From Micropterix aruncella (taxonomy: Eukaryota > Arthropoda > Insecta > Lepidoptera > Micropterigidae): 64,000 bases of DNA. Where the stretch lies: assembly GCA_944548615.1 (NCBI GenBank), contig OX155963.1, positions 29,930,985 through 29,994,984 on the forward strand. The letters are read 5' to 3'. Made by a program: the position numbers and the translations under genes. The stretch's first letter is position 1. Every line of letters begins with the position of its first letter. This document shows positions 22,416 through 33,721 of this stretch, piece after piece. Under the pieces are notes generated by a model. That model saw only the letters and a list, made by a program, of their open reading frames with translations. It searched no databases and was not told the DNA's origin.

Positions 22416-23680
22416 ACCATGCCGCCCATCAAGGGCAAGATGCTGGCATATCCTGAGGAGAATATGCTTCAAGCTATTGATGATGTGTGCGTTAGAGGGA
22501 TGATGGTTGCAACAGCTGCAAAAAATGCAACGCGCCTAGAGTTACATTAATGTATAAATGTTCGGGAAAACTCCTGTTCAAAGAAAAATGGGTCCTGCTA
22601 CTGCGCTTTGTACCGATGAGGAAAAAGTGTTGCAAACCTGGATCATATCCTCAGCGCGGTCAAATTTTCCTGTAAATAAAAATCAGTTTCTAAACAGCGT
22701 CCAAATGCTTGTAAAAGAAATGAAAAAGAAACACCTTTTAAAGAGGAACGTCCAAGAAGAGTATGGTTTGATACATTTCTTAAACTACATACAATTATAA
22801 GTGAACAAATAGCGCAAAATTTAACCGCATCGCGAGCTTCTGTTACGAAAAATGAGTGCGTTTTTCCTTAACCCTAAGGGAAGCAAAATCTAAGGGAAGC
22901 AAAATCCCTAAGGGAAGCAAAATCAACAGGTTAATGGTGATGAAAAAGAATGCCTCACAGTTTAAACCAACGCGAATGCAGAAGGTGTATTTGCTCCAAC
23001 AATGATTGTTTTTAAATACAATAAGATTACTTCTGGCGTAGCTACTAGAGTACCAAAGGATTGGGCAATTGGTAAATTAAAAGGTGGGTGGATGAACTGT
23101 GAATTATTCTATGAATACATCACAAATATATTCTACAAATGGCTCTTTGAAAAAAAAAACAGTTCCTTATAATATTATTTATTGATGGACATAACAGCCA
23201 TTTAACAATGCATACTAGCAAATTTTGCTATGATAAATAATTTATACTTATATCACTCTACCCTAATGCAACCCACTTGCTTCAACCCCTTGATATAGGA
23301 TTTTTCAGTCCAATGAAGAGTTAGTGGAAGCAAGAGGTCTACAGATGTAGAATCGCAAATCTGCCGGCACCAAACTTAAAGAAGTCTAACTTCGCTTTCT
23401 TGCTCCATAATACTATAAACGCACTTGACCATTAAATAATGAAAAATGCATATAAAAAAGCAGTTTTGGTGCCTTGGGGCAAAAATGAAGTTGACTACTC
23501 GAAACCCCTTACTGTTTTGGCTAACAATGAAAGCACACCTTCCGGACCTGTAGAAACATCATCATGTCAATTTATTAGTGAAGAAGCGGGTCTAAGTTTC
23601 TTCGTAAAAGAAATTGGGGTCGATAAATTATGCATTTTGGATTGGTCGATAAAAGTCGCGATATGGTCTATAAAGTAAAC
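22416..23680 (+). pseudogene. pogo/Tigger-like (DDE_1, CENP-B type) transposase relic
   Basis: Frames in order on the + strand: PPIKGKMLAYPEENMLQAI with AATAAKNAT (N-terminal helix-turn-helix, 22420-22540), LCTDEEKVLQTWIISSARSN (about 22610-22680), RPRRVWFDTFLKLH and TASRASVTK (22750-22850), GVFAPTMIVFKYNKI then VPKDWAIGKLKGGWMNCELF (22985-23110), and finally DGHNS-like and YLYHSTLMQPTCFNPL (23180-23300). This is the order of CENP-B/HTH and DDE_1 blocks in pogo elements. There are many stops and frameshifts. Repeated ATGTCAACTATTG motifs flank it (22330-22390; 23764-23803). Confidence 0.8.
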
Positions 23681-24213
23681 ATTTTGGATTGATTTTAGTT
23701 AGGTACGCTTACAAAAAAGATTGTAACAAATAAATTACTATTTACAATATAGTTTTTTCTTTCATGTCAACTATTGCATCACAAATATGTCAACTATTGA
23801 AGCAAAGGGCGGCCGGACTATGGCATCGTAAATCTTGCATCTCTTTCTCTCTCGCGAATCGATAGGTAAACATTGCTTCGCACAGTAGCGTTGGTCGTGA
23901 TCGAGCCGTTGCATGGCGATCGAATCTGACTCGATCGATCAATAATTGATCGTCTCGGAATTAGGTTCGACTAAATATGTTTCCTGCTTGGCAACGTAGA
24001 AATAATTTGTTATGCTGAATTGTTGAGTGAGTCGCTGATCTTGTAGTGATGATGGAAGCGATACCAGTACTGTCTCTTGAGACAGTGTATTAATTATCGT
24101 AGTCGGCAACGTGCTAGAAATATTATTTGTGGATGAATATTATGTGTGATGTCGTAAATCCATGTCGGTTGTTTGATTCGGTGGTCTTGTTTGATTTCGT
24201 GGTCGCTATAGGT
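23681..24213. other. Intronic stretch with GATC-rich segment
   Basis: A cluster of CGATCG/GATCGATC lies at 23900-23955. Similar clusters lie at 25545-25575 and 27555-27665, on the two sides of LINE-F. Nothing else was recognised. Confidence 0.4.
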
Positions 24214-24417
24214 TTACACTGGAATCGATCCATGCTTGGTTTTCATGTGTCTGTTTAGATTTTCAGTTCCGCCGCCAGCATAACTTATTTTATTGCTACA
24301 GTTGTGCCATTTAGCGACTTTATCGTCTAAAGCATCAAAGTGTTTCCATATGTAACTTAAATTATAAGTAGGTACCTCCCTAGTTGTGTATAATACAATA
24401 CAATACAATACAATCAA
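24214..24417 (-). pseudogene. BED zinc finger fragment of a hAT-type transposon
   Basis: The minus strand encodes YIWKHFDALDDKVAKWHNCS, NKISYAGGGTENLNRHMKTK and H. This is the BED pattern (aromatic-x-x-F ... C-x2-C ... GGT.NL..H....H). The first zinc-binding Cys is Trp (KWHNC rather than KCxxC), so it is degenerate. No catalytic domain is joined to it. Confidence 0.75.
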
Positions 24418-24771
24418 CTACTCCAGTAGATAGGCATTCCTACACTTGGATGCATCACAAAATTAAATGCTTAAAATTTAATTATTAAAAACGTAACTAT
24501 CATGATAGTTGTCATGGCTGTAATATTATATTCAATATTACCTACTTACAAATAATCAAAATATACTAATGTCATTAAATAGTAAGAGATAATAATATAT
24601 TAAAATATAAATGCAAATTCTATGTAGAATAATCAACGTAAAATAAATTTATTCTCAATCCAGCAATATGCCTTCGTATTTTTTAAACATAAATAGATGT
24701 ATACTAAATTAAATGAGAATTAGAATGTCAGCTATCATAATTCCATTATATTTAAAATTTTACAAATGTTG
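24418..24771. other. AT-rich intronic stretch
   Basis: (ACAAT)n-like run ATACAATACAATACAATACA at 24391-24410 at its left edge. Nothing else recognised. Confidence 0.4.
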
Positions 24772-25265
24772 CTAATTATCAACATGGAAAATAAACTCGG
24801 AATTTTCAAACTCCCTTACACCATAAATTGTGTTCCTTATCAAAGTATTTATAATTATCTTTTTAAATTGGTCCCCTCCAAGGCTTTTCATTTGCTCTGG
24901 AGTCATATTATAGAAGGACAAATTTTGGTGAATAAAACTGTATCGCACTTTGCTAAGTCGCTGTCGGTTTATGTAGAGATTGGATTTATTCCTCGTATCG
25001 TGATGATGAAAATCACTATTCACCGGAACTTCTGCTAGGTGTCTACGAGCGTACATAATATTTTGGTAGATGTAGGAAGAAAATAGAGTCATGGTTCCTG
25101 ATTCTACGAACAGCGGCTTACAATAACTTCTTGGAGAGACTCTATATTATAAACTGCGTACCGCTCTTTTCTGGAGGAGTACAATTCTTGTTGAGTTTGG
25201 TGCCATTCCCCAAATTAGAAGGCCATTCGTTATGAAGGAGTGGAATTATGCAAAATAAACAGATT
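24772..25265 (-). pseudogene. LINE-D copy 2: reverse transcriptase C-terminus
   Basis: The minus strand reads LLIWGMAPNSTRIVLLQKRA near 25230-25160. After stops it gives TLFSSYIYQNIMYARRHLAE and RNKSNLYINRQRLSKVRYSF (25092-24850). The arrangement is the same as LINE-D copy 1 (ILLWGRAADMQTIFTLQKRA; VYSQYIFHNIMYVRKNLHR). 5' truncated and broken. Confidence 0.7.
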
Positions 25266-25326
25266 TAGCGGCTTCAAAACAGCATAAGTTTTTTATCTTT
25301 CTGATAGCGAATATGGCACTGCACAT

Positions 25327-25364
25327 TTTTTTACTGAGATCATTTAAGTGATCTCAGTAAAAAA
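25327..25364. repeat. Perfect 16-bp stem-loop
   Basis: TTTTTTACTGAGATCA pairs with TGATCTCAGTAAAAAA around TTTAAG. Confidence 0.85.
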
Positions 25365-25431
25365 CTAATCCGAGAAATTAAAAATAACTGTTATAATGTA
25401 TTGACAATAATAAATTGACAATCAAGTTTAC

Positions 25432-25465
25432 CACATTCACTAACGGGACTAGGTTAGTGAATGTG
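25432..25465. repeat. Perfect 13-bp stem-loop
   Basis: CACATTCACTAAC pairs with GTTAGTGAATGTG around an 8-base loop. It lies 68 bases from the preceding hairpin and may belong to the same small element. Confidence 0.8.
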
Positions 25466-26014
25466 TGATTCTTACTAATAAAGTTCCGCGGACGCAATTA
25501 CCGTACACAAACGATGACTGACAGTGCCTGTCGGCGAAACATCACCTGATCGATCGATCGATCAATCGATCAATAGGTTAGTTTGCAACAATTGATCCGG
25601 ATCTACGGGATTGGTACAAGTTCAAGTTCTTTATTGTGAGTATTATTTAAAAAACATACAATGTTTAAATAACAAACTGCCCAGAGAGCATACCACATTT
25701 TGTTTCAGAAGAAACTTCATAAAGTAGAAGCTATAATATAAGGCGCAATCAGTAAAACTAAAACCATCAACAATTAAAATAATCAATATCAGAAATGATC
25801 AAACAAAAGCAATAATCATCAATAATCAGTTAATCAATCAAACTAATTTTTATAATTTTTTGTCCAAGAAGAATCTAAATACATTGTAATTACCTTTAAA
25901 TATAAGATACCGTATAACTAAAACAATCAATAAAATAATTAATTCAAGCTAAAACAATCAACAAATGAAATAATCAGTATACGCATTACATTAAAATAAA
26001 GGCTGTAAAAAAAG

Positions 26015-26310
26015 TCATTTTGTAAAATTTATAAATTCCTCAATAGAGTAAAACGTATTTGTTGTAAAAAAATCCTTTAAAAGTTTTTGGAACGTTCTGC
26101 GGTTGCTATTGTCTTTTATGTTAGATGGTAGGCGGTTAAAATAATAAGGTCCTGAGAATTGGGTACTTTGCCTAGCAGCGTTTAAAACCACGCATGGTAG
26201 AATAATATTATTTTTGTATCTGGTGTTTTTGTTATGTATATCTTTAAATTTTACGTAACTTTCCTTTTCGGTGTAAAAATCTAATAATAGCCTAAAGTGA
26301 TGTGAGAGTC
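26015..26310 (-). pseudogene. LINE-F polyprotein C-terminus after the frameshift
   Basis: Shifted by one base from the main frame, it reads RLLLDFYTEKESYVKFKDIH, NKNTRYKNNIILP, PYYFNRLPSNIKDNSNRRTF and finishes EEFINFTK-stop. It corresponds to the 'KxKLxxTGSR ... FYN.LP' tails in the other LINEs here. Confidence 0.8.
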
Positions 26311-27428
26311 ATGATTTTCAATCTTTTAAAAATAGGTCTACATGTTTCTTTGTGTTTAGCGTTGGCGATAATCCGTAATGCTCTTTTCTGTAGGATAAAT
26401 AAGGGTTCCTTGTGACAAGCGTAACAGTTTCCACAGATCGTAATGGCGTAGCTCAGTATCGATTCAAAGTACGAAATATAAATACTCCTCGTTTCTAATT
26501 CACTCAGTGTTTTCCTAACTATACGCAATGCATAACAAGCTCTACTTAATAGAATCTTTAGTGCCTCGCAGTGTCTATTCCATTTCAAGTTATCGTCGAC
26601 GTGTACACCTAGAAATTTGACGCATTTAGTCTGGGGAATGACGTTTTTATTGATGTACAAGGTTACTTGAGTGCCCGTATTGGAATTTTGTGTGCTTGAA
26701 AATACCATAAAGTTACTTTTTGTTGCCTTAAGAAGAAGGTTATTTGAATGAAACCACGTGTGTAGCTTATTTAGAGTAATATTAGCAGTAATCATTAGTT
26801 TTTCCTCACTTTTATCTGTTAAGATTAGACTAGTATCATCTGCGAACATTGTGATTTTTTTGTCCTCGAAATTATTAGGCAAGTCATTGACATATATTAA
26901 GAACAAAATGGGTCCTAATATAGAACCCTGTGGAACTCCAATAGTGATGTTTAATGGAGCAGAATGGTGTTTCTGTGAAGTTCCATTTAAGTAATGCGTT
27001 ATTTCCACTAGTTGATATCGATTCCTTAGATAAGTCTCCATCCATCTTAAGCTATTTCCCCTAACTCCGTACTGTCCTAGCTTGTGGAGTAAAATATCGT
27101 GGTTGACACAATCAAATGCCTTTGTTAAATCGCAGAAAATGTCTAAAGTATAAAAATTTTCCATCATTTTTTCGCTAATAAAAGATATGAAGTCCTTGAT
27201 TGCCTTATTAGTCGACATTTTTTGTCTGTAACCAAATTGTCTATTGCTTGACACATTATAAGAATCAAAAAAAAGTATGAGCATATTTTTTACTGCCGTA
27301 TCTATTATTTTGGAAAAAGTTGATAAGATTGAAATTGGCCTATAATTACCTAGTTCGGTTTTTGGTCCTTTTTTATGACGAGGAATTGTTTTAGAGAGCT
27401 TCAAGTCTTCTGGAAATACTCCACTTTC
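26292..27428 (-). pseudogene. LINE-F reverse transcriptase (long open frame, single frameshift near its end)
   Basis: About 378 codons are open. Motifs in order: GNYRPISILSTFSKI (RT motif 2), DLTKAFDCVNHDILLHKL (motif A, catalytic Asp), IGVPQGSILGPILFLIYVND (motif B), ITMFADDTSLI (motif C, FADD), VKFLGVHVDDNLKW (thumb), then ILSYAITICGNC and LFILQKRALRII. This is a CR1/Jockey-type non-LTR polymerase. The apparent ATG comes from the flanking duplication. The N-terminal endonuclease is missing. A one-base frameshift near 26300 moves the remaining ~95 codons (HHFRLLLDFYTEKESYVKF ... EEFINFTK) to another frame, ending at 26015-26017. Confidence 0.9.
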
Positions 27429-27437
27429 CATCTACGG

Positions 27438-28473
27438 ATCTACAGTTTCGTACACTCGCGCGTGCGCGTAGCGCTAACGATGTCAGCAGTAGTATTCCAG
27501 TCGTGAGTGAACGAGTATTCGATTGATCGACTCTCATGCCAACAGGTCATTTTGCGCCGATCGATCGATCAATTGATCGATTGATTGACTCGCACTGTGA
27601 CTCGATCGATCGTTCTGCGACAACGATCGAATCAAAAAGACTCGATCAATCACGATCGATCCATCTCTACTCAGGAGCGACGAGGCGCTCAAGGTCAACT
27701 ACTCGCATAAACGAGTCGCGTGTTTATAGATTACAATGGAAAATTATTTGCCCGGCGCGGCCTCTCTCCCCTCCGCCCGCGCACAATCAGGGCTATGCTA
27801 TTTTGTATTGTGGTATTTTAACATTTATTCATTATTGTCTTATGAAATCGAAGACTATCGCGGTTGATTGACATTATAAAAAGATTTAAAACGAATTTAC
27901 CGCGTGAATTAGCTAATTGTTTTACGAGATCAAATTTTTACTTAAGTACACGAAATTTTGCAAGTACACGAAATTTTGCGCATTTCGTGAATTTACGTAA
28001 TTTTACAGACGTGAATTTAAGGTTAACATACTGTATTTCTATAACTTTTATAGCACAACATAAAAAAATATTTATATTATTGTGTAATACATTTTTGTGA
28101 GTGGGCTACTTTTTTGAAAATTATTATAGAATTTTGATTAGCATCTAAACGGTATGAAAAAAATACAATGTATTGTTGTGAAAGTCGTCTATACATATAA
28201 TAAGTGAATCACTTTTTACTACTTTCATATAAAATTGTTGATTAAAAAAATATTTGACTTTGTCAAATTTTATAGAAAATGGGCTAAGAATTGCTTTTGA
28301 TTTTGGCCTTTTAGAACTCTCGTTAATAAAATAAAAACAACAGAAATAAACTTTAGTTCAAAATCTATCCATTTCCTTAAAAAAATGCAAAACATTAATT
28401 AAAATTGGCAATAAAGTATTTTAAAACAATCTAATTCTCGCGTTATGATACTCGGATTCACGCCTTAAGTCAG
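27438..28473. other. Intronic stretch: GATC-rich segment and MITE C fragment
   Basis: 27555-27665 is dense in CGATCGAT/GATTGATT words. 27830-27910 matches MITE family C (AAATCGAAGACTATCGCGGTTG, GACATTATAA, AACGAATTTACCGCGTGAA). The remainder shows nothing. Confidence 0.5.
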
Positions 28474-29311
28474 CAGTGGTCTCGAAGCTACCGATTTTTC
28501 GGTATTTCTACCGATATGTCGCCTGTCCTAACGAAATACCGAAATGGAACGATTTTTCCACAATTTTTTCCGAAACAAGCAAGCAAATAACTGCACGGTT
28601 TCCATTGAAAAATAATTCAATAAAATATTTAGACGTAATTGAACTGACAAATTGAACTGACAAATATTCCTGTTATGAGACTCTTTCTCAATATTGTTCA
28701 AAACAATGATTTCCAGCAAATTGATACAGAATCGCGTGTTTTGAGAAATTGTGAACAAATAATAACATTTCCTGATTAAATAGAAATCTTTCGGGATAAT
28801 ATCAGTTTACTGAAGTATGGCGATGACACTCAAATGTTGGCGATGATACTTTGTTGTCTTCTTTCATCTTTATTATTTTACCATCTTTACTATTTTTAGT
28901 TCAAAAATGACTGCTGCTATGGCTAAAAAATATTAGTAGGTACTAATATTTGTAAAAAAAATGTTAAAAAAATACAGAGATTGTAAAAAAAAAATACAGC
29001 TGTTGATTTAATTGTTTGTACTAATACTTAGTAGGTTATTGTTAATTCGTTTTCATTATGATTTGCTGCTGTAAATAGTGTACTTCATTTTTATGATGCA
29101 TGTGGCATGCATCATAAAAATAATATTTATTAATTCCTGATATTTATAAAGAAGAATCCTGATATTTTTTAATAATTCCTGTTGTCTAATAATGTTTAAT
29201 AAAAGATTTCATTATTTATTTTTTTTCATATGTATACCGATTTTTGGTCCAAATATACCGATTTTACATGGCAACTCTACCGATTTTTCATTTTGACGTT
29301 CGAGACCACTG
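28474..29311. mobile_element. hAT-like non-autonomous element
   Basis: The ends are CAGTGGTCTCGAAGCTACCG (28474) and, inverted, GTTCGAGACCACTG (29298-29311); the start motif CAGTGG is typical of hAT. Subterminal CTACCGATTTTTC is repeated near both ends. The flanks TAAGTCAG and GAGCCAGT match only if offset by one, so the target duplication is uncertain. There is no recognisable transposase. Confidence 0.6.
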
Positions 29312-29640
29312 GAGCCAGTCCCCGACGAGCGCTTCCAGCGGTTGGACGTATCGCTTTGGCTCCGAAAAACCTACCTACCGATAGTTATATTATACAATTG
29401 AATATAGAGGTATCTAAGTAGGGGGCGCGCAAAACACGACGCAACGGTGCGTTCACAATTTCTTGCATGGGGTAATTTATTTCCTGAAAAAGCAAAGAAA
29501 TGTTGGACAAGGCAGTTTTTTTTCTGTACCACAAATTTGACAGATAATTCTGAATAATGCGTATTGCTTTACAAAACGAAGTTACAATTATCTAATAGTA
29601 AATTTCAATAGGAACATAAAACATGCCTTCTTTATACGAT
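29312..29640. other. Intronic stretch, nothing recognised
   Basis: No repeat or motif seen. Confidence 0.4.
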
Positions 29641-29644
29641 TCGT

Positions 29645-30040
29645 ATGGCTAAGAGACACTACAATTCAAACGTTAATGCTCCGAGGGGTCGTATGTTTGG
29701 GCAATTTGTTAAATAGTTTAAGGCTAGTCGCCTGAAACTTGGCCGTACGTGGTATAATCGGTTGAAGGTAATGGAATTTCTTCCTGGTGACATGCCGTTG
29801 TACTTCCTCGTGGGATGTTGCCGAGCTCTTATTGCAAAAGAATTTGCAAAGAGTTTCTTGAGCAAAAATCGCATATAAGGTCAATATCCCTAGCTTTTGA
29901 AAGTGTTCACGACATGACTGCCGTGGACCAAAACCTACTATCGCACGTATGGCTTTTTTTTGGAGAGTGAGTACGCCGTTGATGTGCGCTGCAGTACTTA
30001 CCCCATAGAAGAATAACATAGCGCGGGTGAGATTCAACTA
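29645..30040 (-). pseudogene. LINE-A copy 3: reverse transcriptase C-terminus
   Basis: The minus-strand frame, open for 123 codons, reads FYGVSTAAHINGVLTLQKKA, IRAIVGFGPRQSCREHFQKL, then HYLQPIIPRTAKFQATSLKL and FNKLPKHT. It is the least damaged of the three LINE-A tails and served to recognise copies 1 and 2. The catalytic domain is absent. Confidence 0.75.
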
Positions 30041-30660
30041 CCATACAACTCATGATGCGTAATAGAGTATAGCAGGCTGATGACAGTTTTGATTTGACAT
30101 GCTCTTAAATTCCATGACATCTTTTCATCCAGTACGAGATGATTTACGCGGCTAGTAATATGGTGTTTAATGAAGTGACAACCCTGCAAAAGCAGGAGCG
30201 AGACAGCAAGCGAGTCACGATGTGTTGTTTACAAAACCAAAATGGCCAGACTGTTTTCAGTGATGCCAGGTCTGTGTTGATGTCTCGTAATTTCAATAAA
30301 ATAGTACGTGTGTATTTTATTAATAAAGTGTGAGTTATCTGTGTTTTCAAAATAAAAAAAAGTGGAAGCTGTAATTTCTCTTACAATTACTGTACATTTT
30401 AAAGGTTCGTTTATCTATTATTGTTTGTTTGTTTTTATCTATTATATCTCTCTCTCTCTTTCTCTCTGTCTCTGTCTCTCTCTATCGTTCTCTTTGTTAC
30501 AAGCATGTCGAGATCAGCTGTTTTTAACACGCTTTTATTAGGTCGACCTGTATGTAACTATGTAGGTAACTAATTTAACCATCTTCCAAGGATCGTAGCG
30601 TCATGAAAATTGGCAGCTGTATGTAGTTCTGATGACAATACAATAATATGGTACTGTCGA
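30041..30660. other. Intronic stretch with (CT)n
   Basis: A CT-rich run lies at about 30448-30485. Nothing else recognised. Confidence 0.4.
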
Positions 30661-30663
30661 ACT

Positions 30664-30880
30664 GATCTGATGATGGAGTCGGAAGATATGAACTGGAACT
30701 TCACGATGGAACATCGTATCATAGCTGTGTTTGGACTTGTTAGAAAAGTCTTGGAATGAACTTTGACCACGATTAGGTTTCAAGGTCTGATGATGAAGCC
30801 GGAAGATAGGCACTGGCATTCCATGATGGAATATCGTATCATAGCCGTGTTTGGACTTGTTAGAAAGGTCTTGTAAAAAC
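30664..30880. repeat. Tandem duplication, two ~95-base units, period ~120
   Basis: CTGATGATGGAGTCGGAAG ... CATCGTATCATAGCTGTGTT ... GGACTTGTTAGAAAAGTCTTG (30667-30757) is repeated with small changes at 30787-30877. Confidence 0.85.
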
Positions 30881-31178
30881 GATAGATATGTGTACAATCT
30901 TTTCTGACTATGCTTTGATTATGTAATAATAGCAATGCCATCTTTTTTTTTTGTTATGATTAAACCATAAAAAAATTATAAAAAAAAAAACCTAGTGAAA
31001 ATGCTTTACCAATTACTTACTGGCAAAACCGCGTGAATAGTCTACCGGTATGAATGAATTCATTCAAATTGATAAAGGTATGGATACATACAACGATGAT
31101 TAATTTTAGATAATTTTGATCAAATTTCAAAATTCAAAAATTATAATAATTTTGTGATCTATATCATAGTCATTATAC
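30881..31178. other. AT-rich intronic stretch, nothing recognised
   Basis: Contains short A and T runs only. Confidence 0.4.
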
Positions 31179-31361
<183 letters not shown>

Positions 31362-31451
31362 TTTTTGCACTTCTAGGAGGTGAAGGGTGGATTCCGGACT
31401 GGCGACCGGCGGTGGTAGGTTTAGGACAGCTGTCTTGCCACATGTGAGCGT

Positions 31452-32026
31452 TCATCTTATCACCCATTCACTCCCCCTTCGAAGCCATAGAATTTGAGAT
31501 GCAGAGATCGCGGTTTTAGATAATTTTTCTAGAAAGGAGTTGATTATTTTCCTGGAGAGGCCAAGATCTTTAAAAAGGTGAAACAAAGATTTAGCTGGCA
31601 GGCCACGAGCGCCTACTTCCACCGCGTGAAGGTGAACAGTGAAGCCGTTCCGGGTGACGGCATTTGCGAGGTCATGGTATTTATTTAATTTGTACTCGTG
31701 GTCTTTTGGGATATTTGCTTCCCATGGAACAGTTAATTCTACGATAAGAACCATCTTCAGAGATAGAGAGTAAAGAGTTATATCTGGACGCAGGGCTGTG
31801 CATCCGAGACTTTTAGGGAATTTATACTGCTTAGAGACCGAATCGACCTCCATAATCCAATCTGAAGCTTTCTCGATTATTGAGAAAGGTTTCGCAGTGA
31901 GATGTTTTTTGCTTTTAGAGCCAACCCGCACAAACTGTATTGGGGGTTTGGAGGATACTGTGGAACCCTTGTTGGCACGAGCCACTGAGGCTCTAATGAA
32001 TGTTGTAGAATTATGTAAAATCTTTC
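31452..32026 (-). pseudogene. Retroelement fragment with restriction-like (PD-D/E-K type) endonuclease motif
   Basis: The minus-strand frame is open for about 190 codons without its own ATG. It shows DWIMEVDSVSKQYKFPKSLG, then RPDITLYSL ... VLIVELTVPWEANIPKDHEY followed by K-x2-KY, then FTVHLHAVEVGARGLPA and a C-terminal LFKDLGLSRKIINSF. The spacing RPD - about 13 residues - E-L-T - K..KY resembles the restriction-like endonuclease at the C-terminus of R2/NeSL-type retrotransposons. This is family knowledge applied by eye and was not tested. No reverse transcriptase remains beside it. It ends about 130 bases before the RUNX exon, on the opposite strand. Confidence 0.5.
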
Positions 32027-32152
32027 ACAACTCATTATTTAACGGCAATAAAAGAGAGGGAAATATTACTGCTCTCCTGCTTTGAAATTTCCTATTTATT
32101 TATTTACTCTTTCTGAAGTTGTTTTCACACTTCGATGTTTGTTATTTTGCAG

Positions 32153-32314
32153 GTTTCGGATACGGGCATCCCGGTGGATTCAACCCGTTTTTATTGGGTC
32201 CTGGTTGGTTAGACGCCGCCTACATGAACTACGCGTGGTCTGATTACTTCAGGCCAGCTGGACTTCATAATATGAGAGAAGGAAACGCTCCTGTACATCC
32301 TTCTTTAGTAAAAG
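32153..32314 (+). CDS. RUNX-family transcription factor, internal coding exon (partial gene)
   Basis: This exon is bounded by a T-rich tract with TTTTGCAG at 32145-32152 and the donor AAAG|GTAAGA at 32311-32320. It is 162 bases long and has phase 1 at both ends: two bases of a split codon, 53 codons, then one base. The encoded stretch is rich in Gly, Pro and aromatics (FGYGHPGGFNPFLL, then WLDAAYMNYAWSDYFRPAG) and has no stop. The last base G joins GT of the exon at 58039 to give Gly, keeping the frame through to VWRPY. It therefore belongs to the poorly conserved region after the Runt domain. The family binds TGYGGT sites with CBF-beta/Brother partners in the nucleus. The assignment comes from the downstream exon; this exon alone would not identify the family. 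A LINE endonuclease fragment starts only about 130 bases upstream. Confidence 0.8.
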
Positions 32315-32746
32315 GTAAGATCTTTTATATGATGCGTTTGTTGTAATTATAATGATTAAGCATTGTCGTCATCAGAAGTTGTCATTTTCATTATTAAAAA
32401 TCGATTGAAATCGTAAAGATCTCCAGCTTCAAGATCAGTAGTTATAATATGCGAAAGCGAGTGTACCTATATGTCATTCACTCCTTATGAGCGAGCATCA
32501 GATTTCCATGCTTTCACACTTATAGCAAGCAAAGTTAAACTGCATCTTCAGTCAAACTTCTGTTTTATGTAGGCTGGTGCAGTGGATGAAATCGAAAGCA
32601 TTTTATTATAAATAAGGCTACATCCTATAATAACTGCTCTTACAAATATCGTGAATTTCGTTGGTTTTATTATTTTATCTGCAAACTGCAAACTAACCCT
32701 ATAACTTGCCGCTTAATTTTCAACCTGATTTTTCTTATCATATCAC

Positions 32747-33720
<974 letters not shown>

Positions 33721-33721
33721 A

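Larger units (their letters stand above)
25609..27429 (-). mobile_element. LINE-F: 5'-truncated non-LTR retrotransposon with 8-bp target duplication
   Basis: ATCTACGG occurs directly at 25601-25608 and 27430-27437, bracketing a minus-strand LINE. The element runs from within the reverse transcriptase domain to a 3' end with AATAAAGAACTTGAACTTG, a short-repeat tail. The insertion lies between GATCGATC-rich flanks that were probably continuous before. It is the best-preserved retrotransposon in the window. Confidence 0.8.

Noticed and set aside
32119..32152. ATG upstream of the RUNX exon as a translation start
   Set aside because: It lies in the polypyrimidine/acceptor region; the AG at 32151-32152 and phase match show an internal exon.
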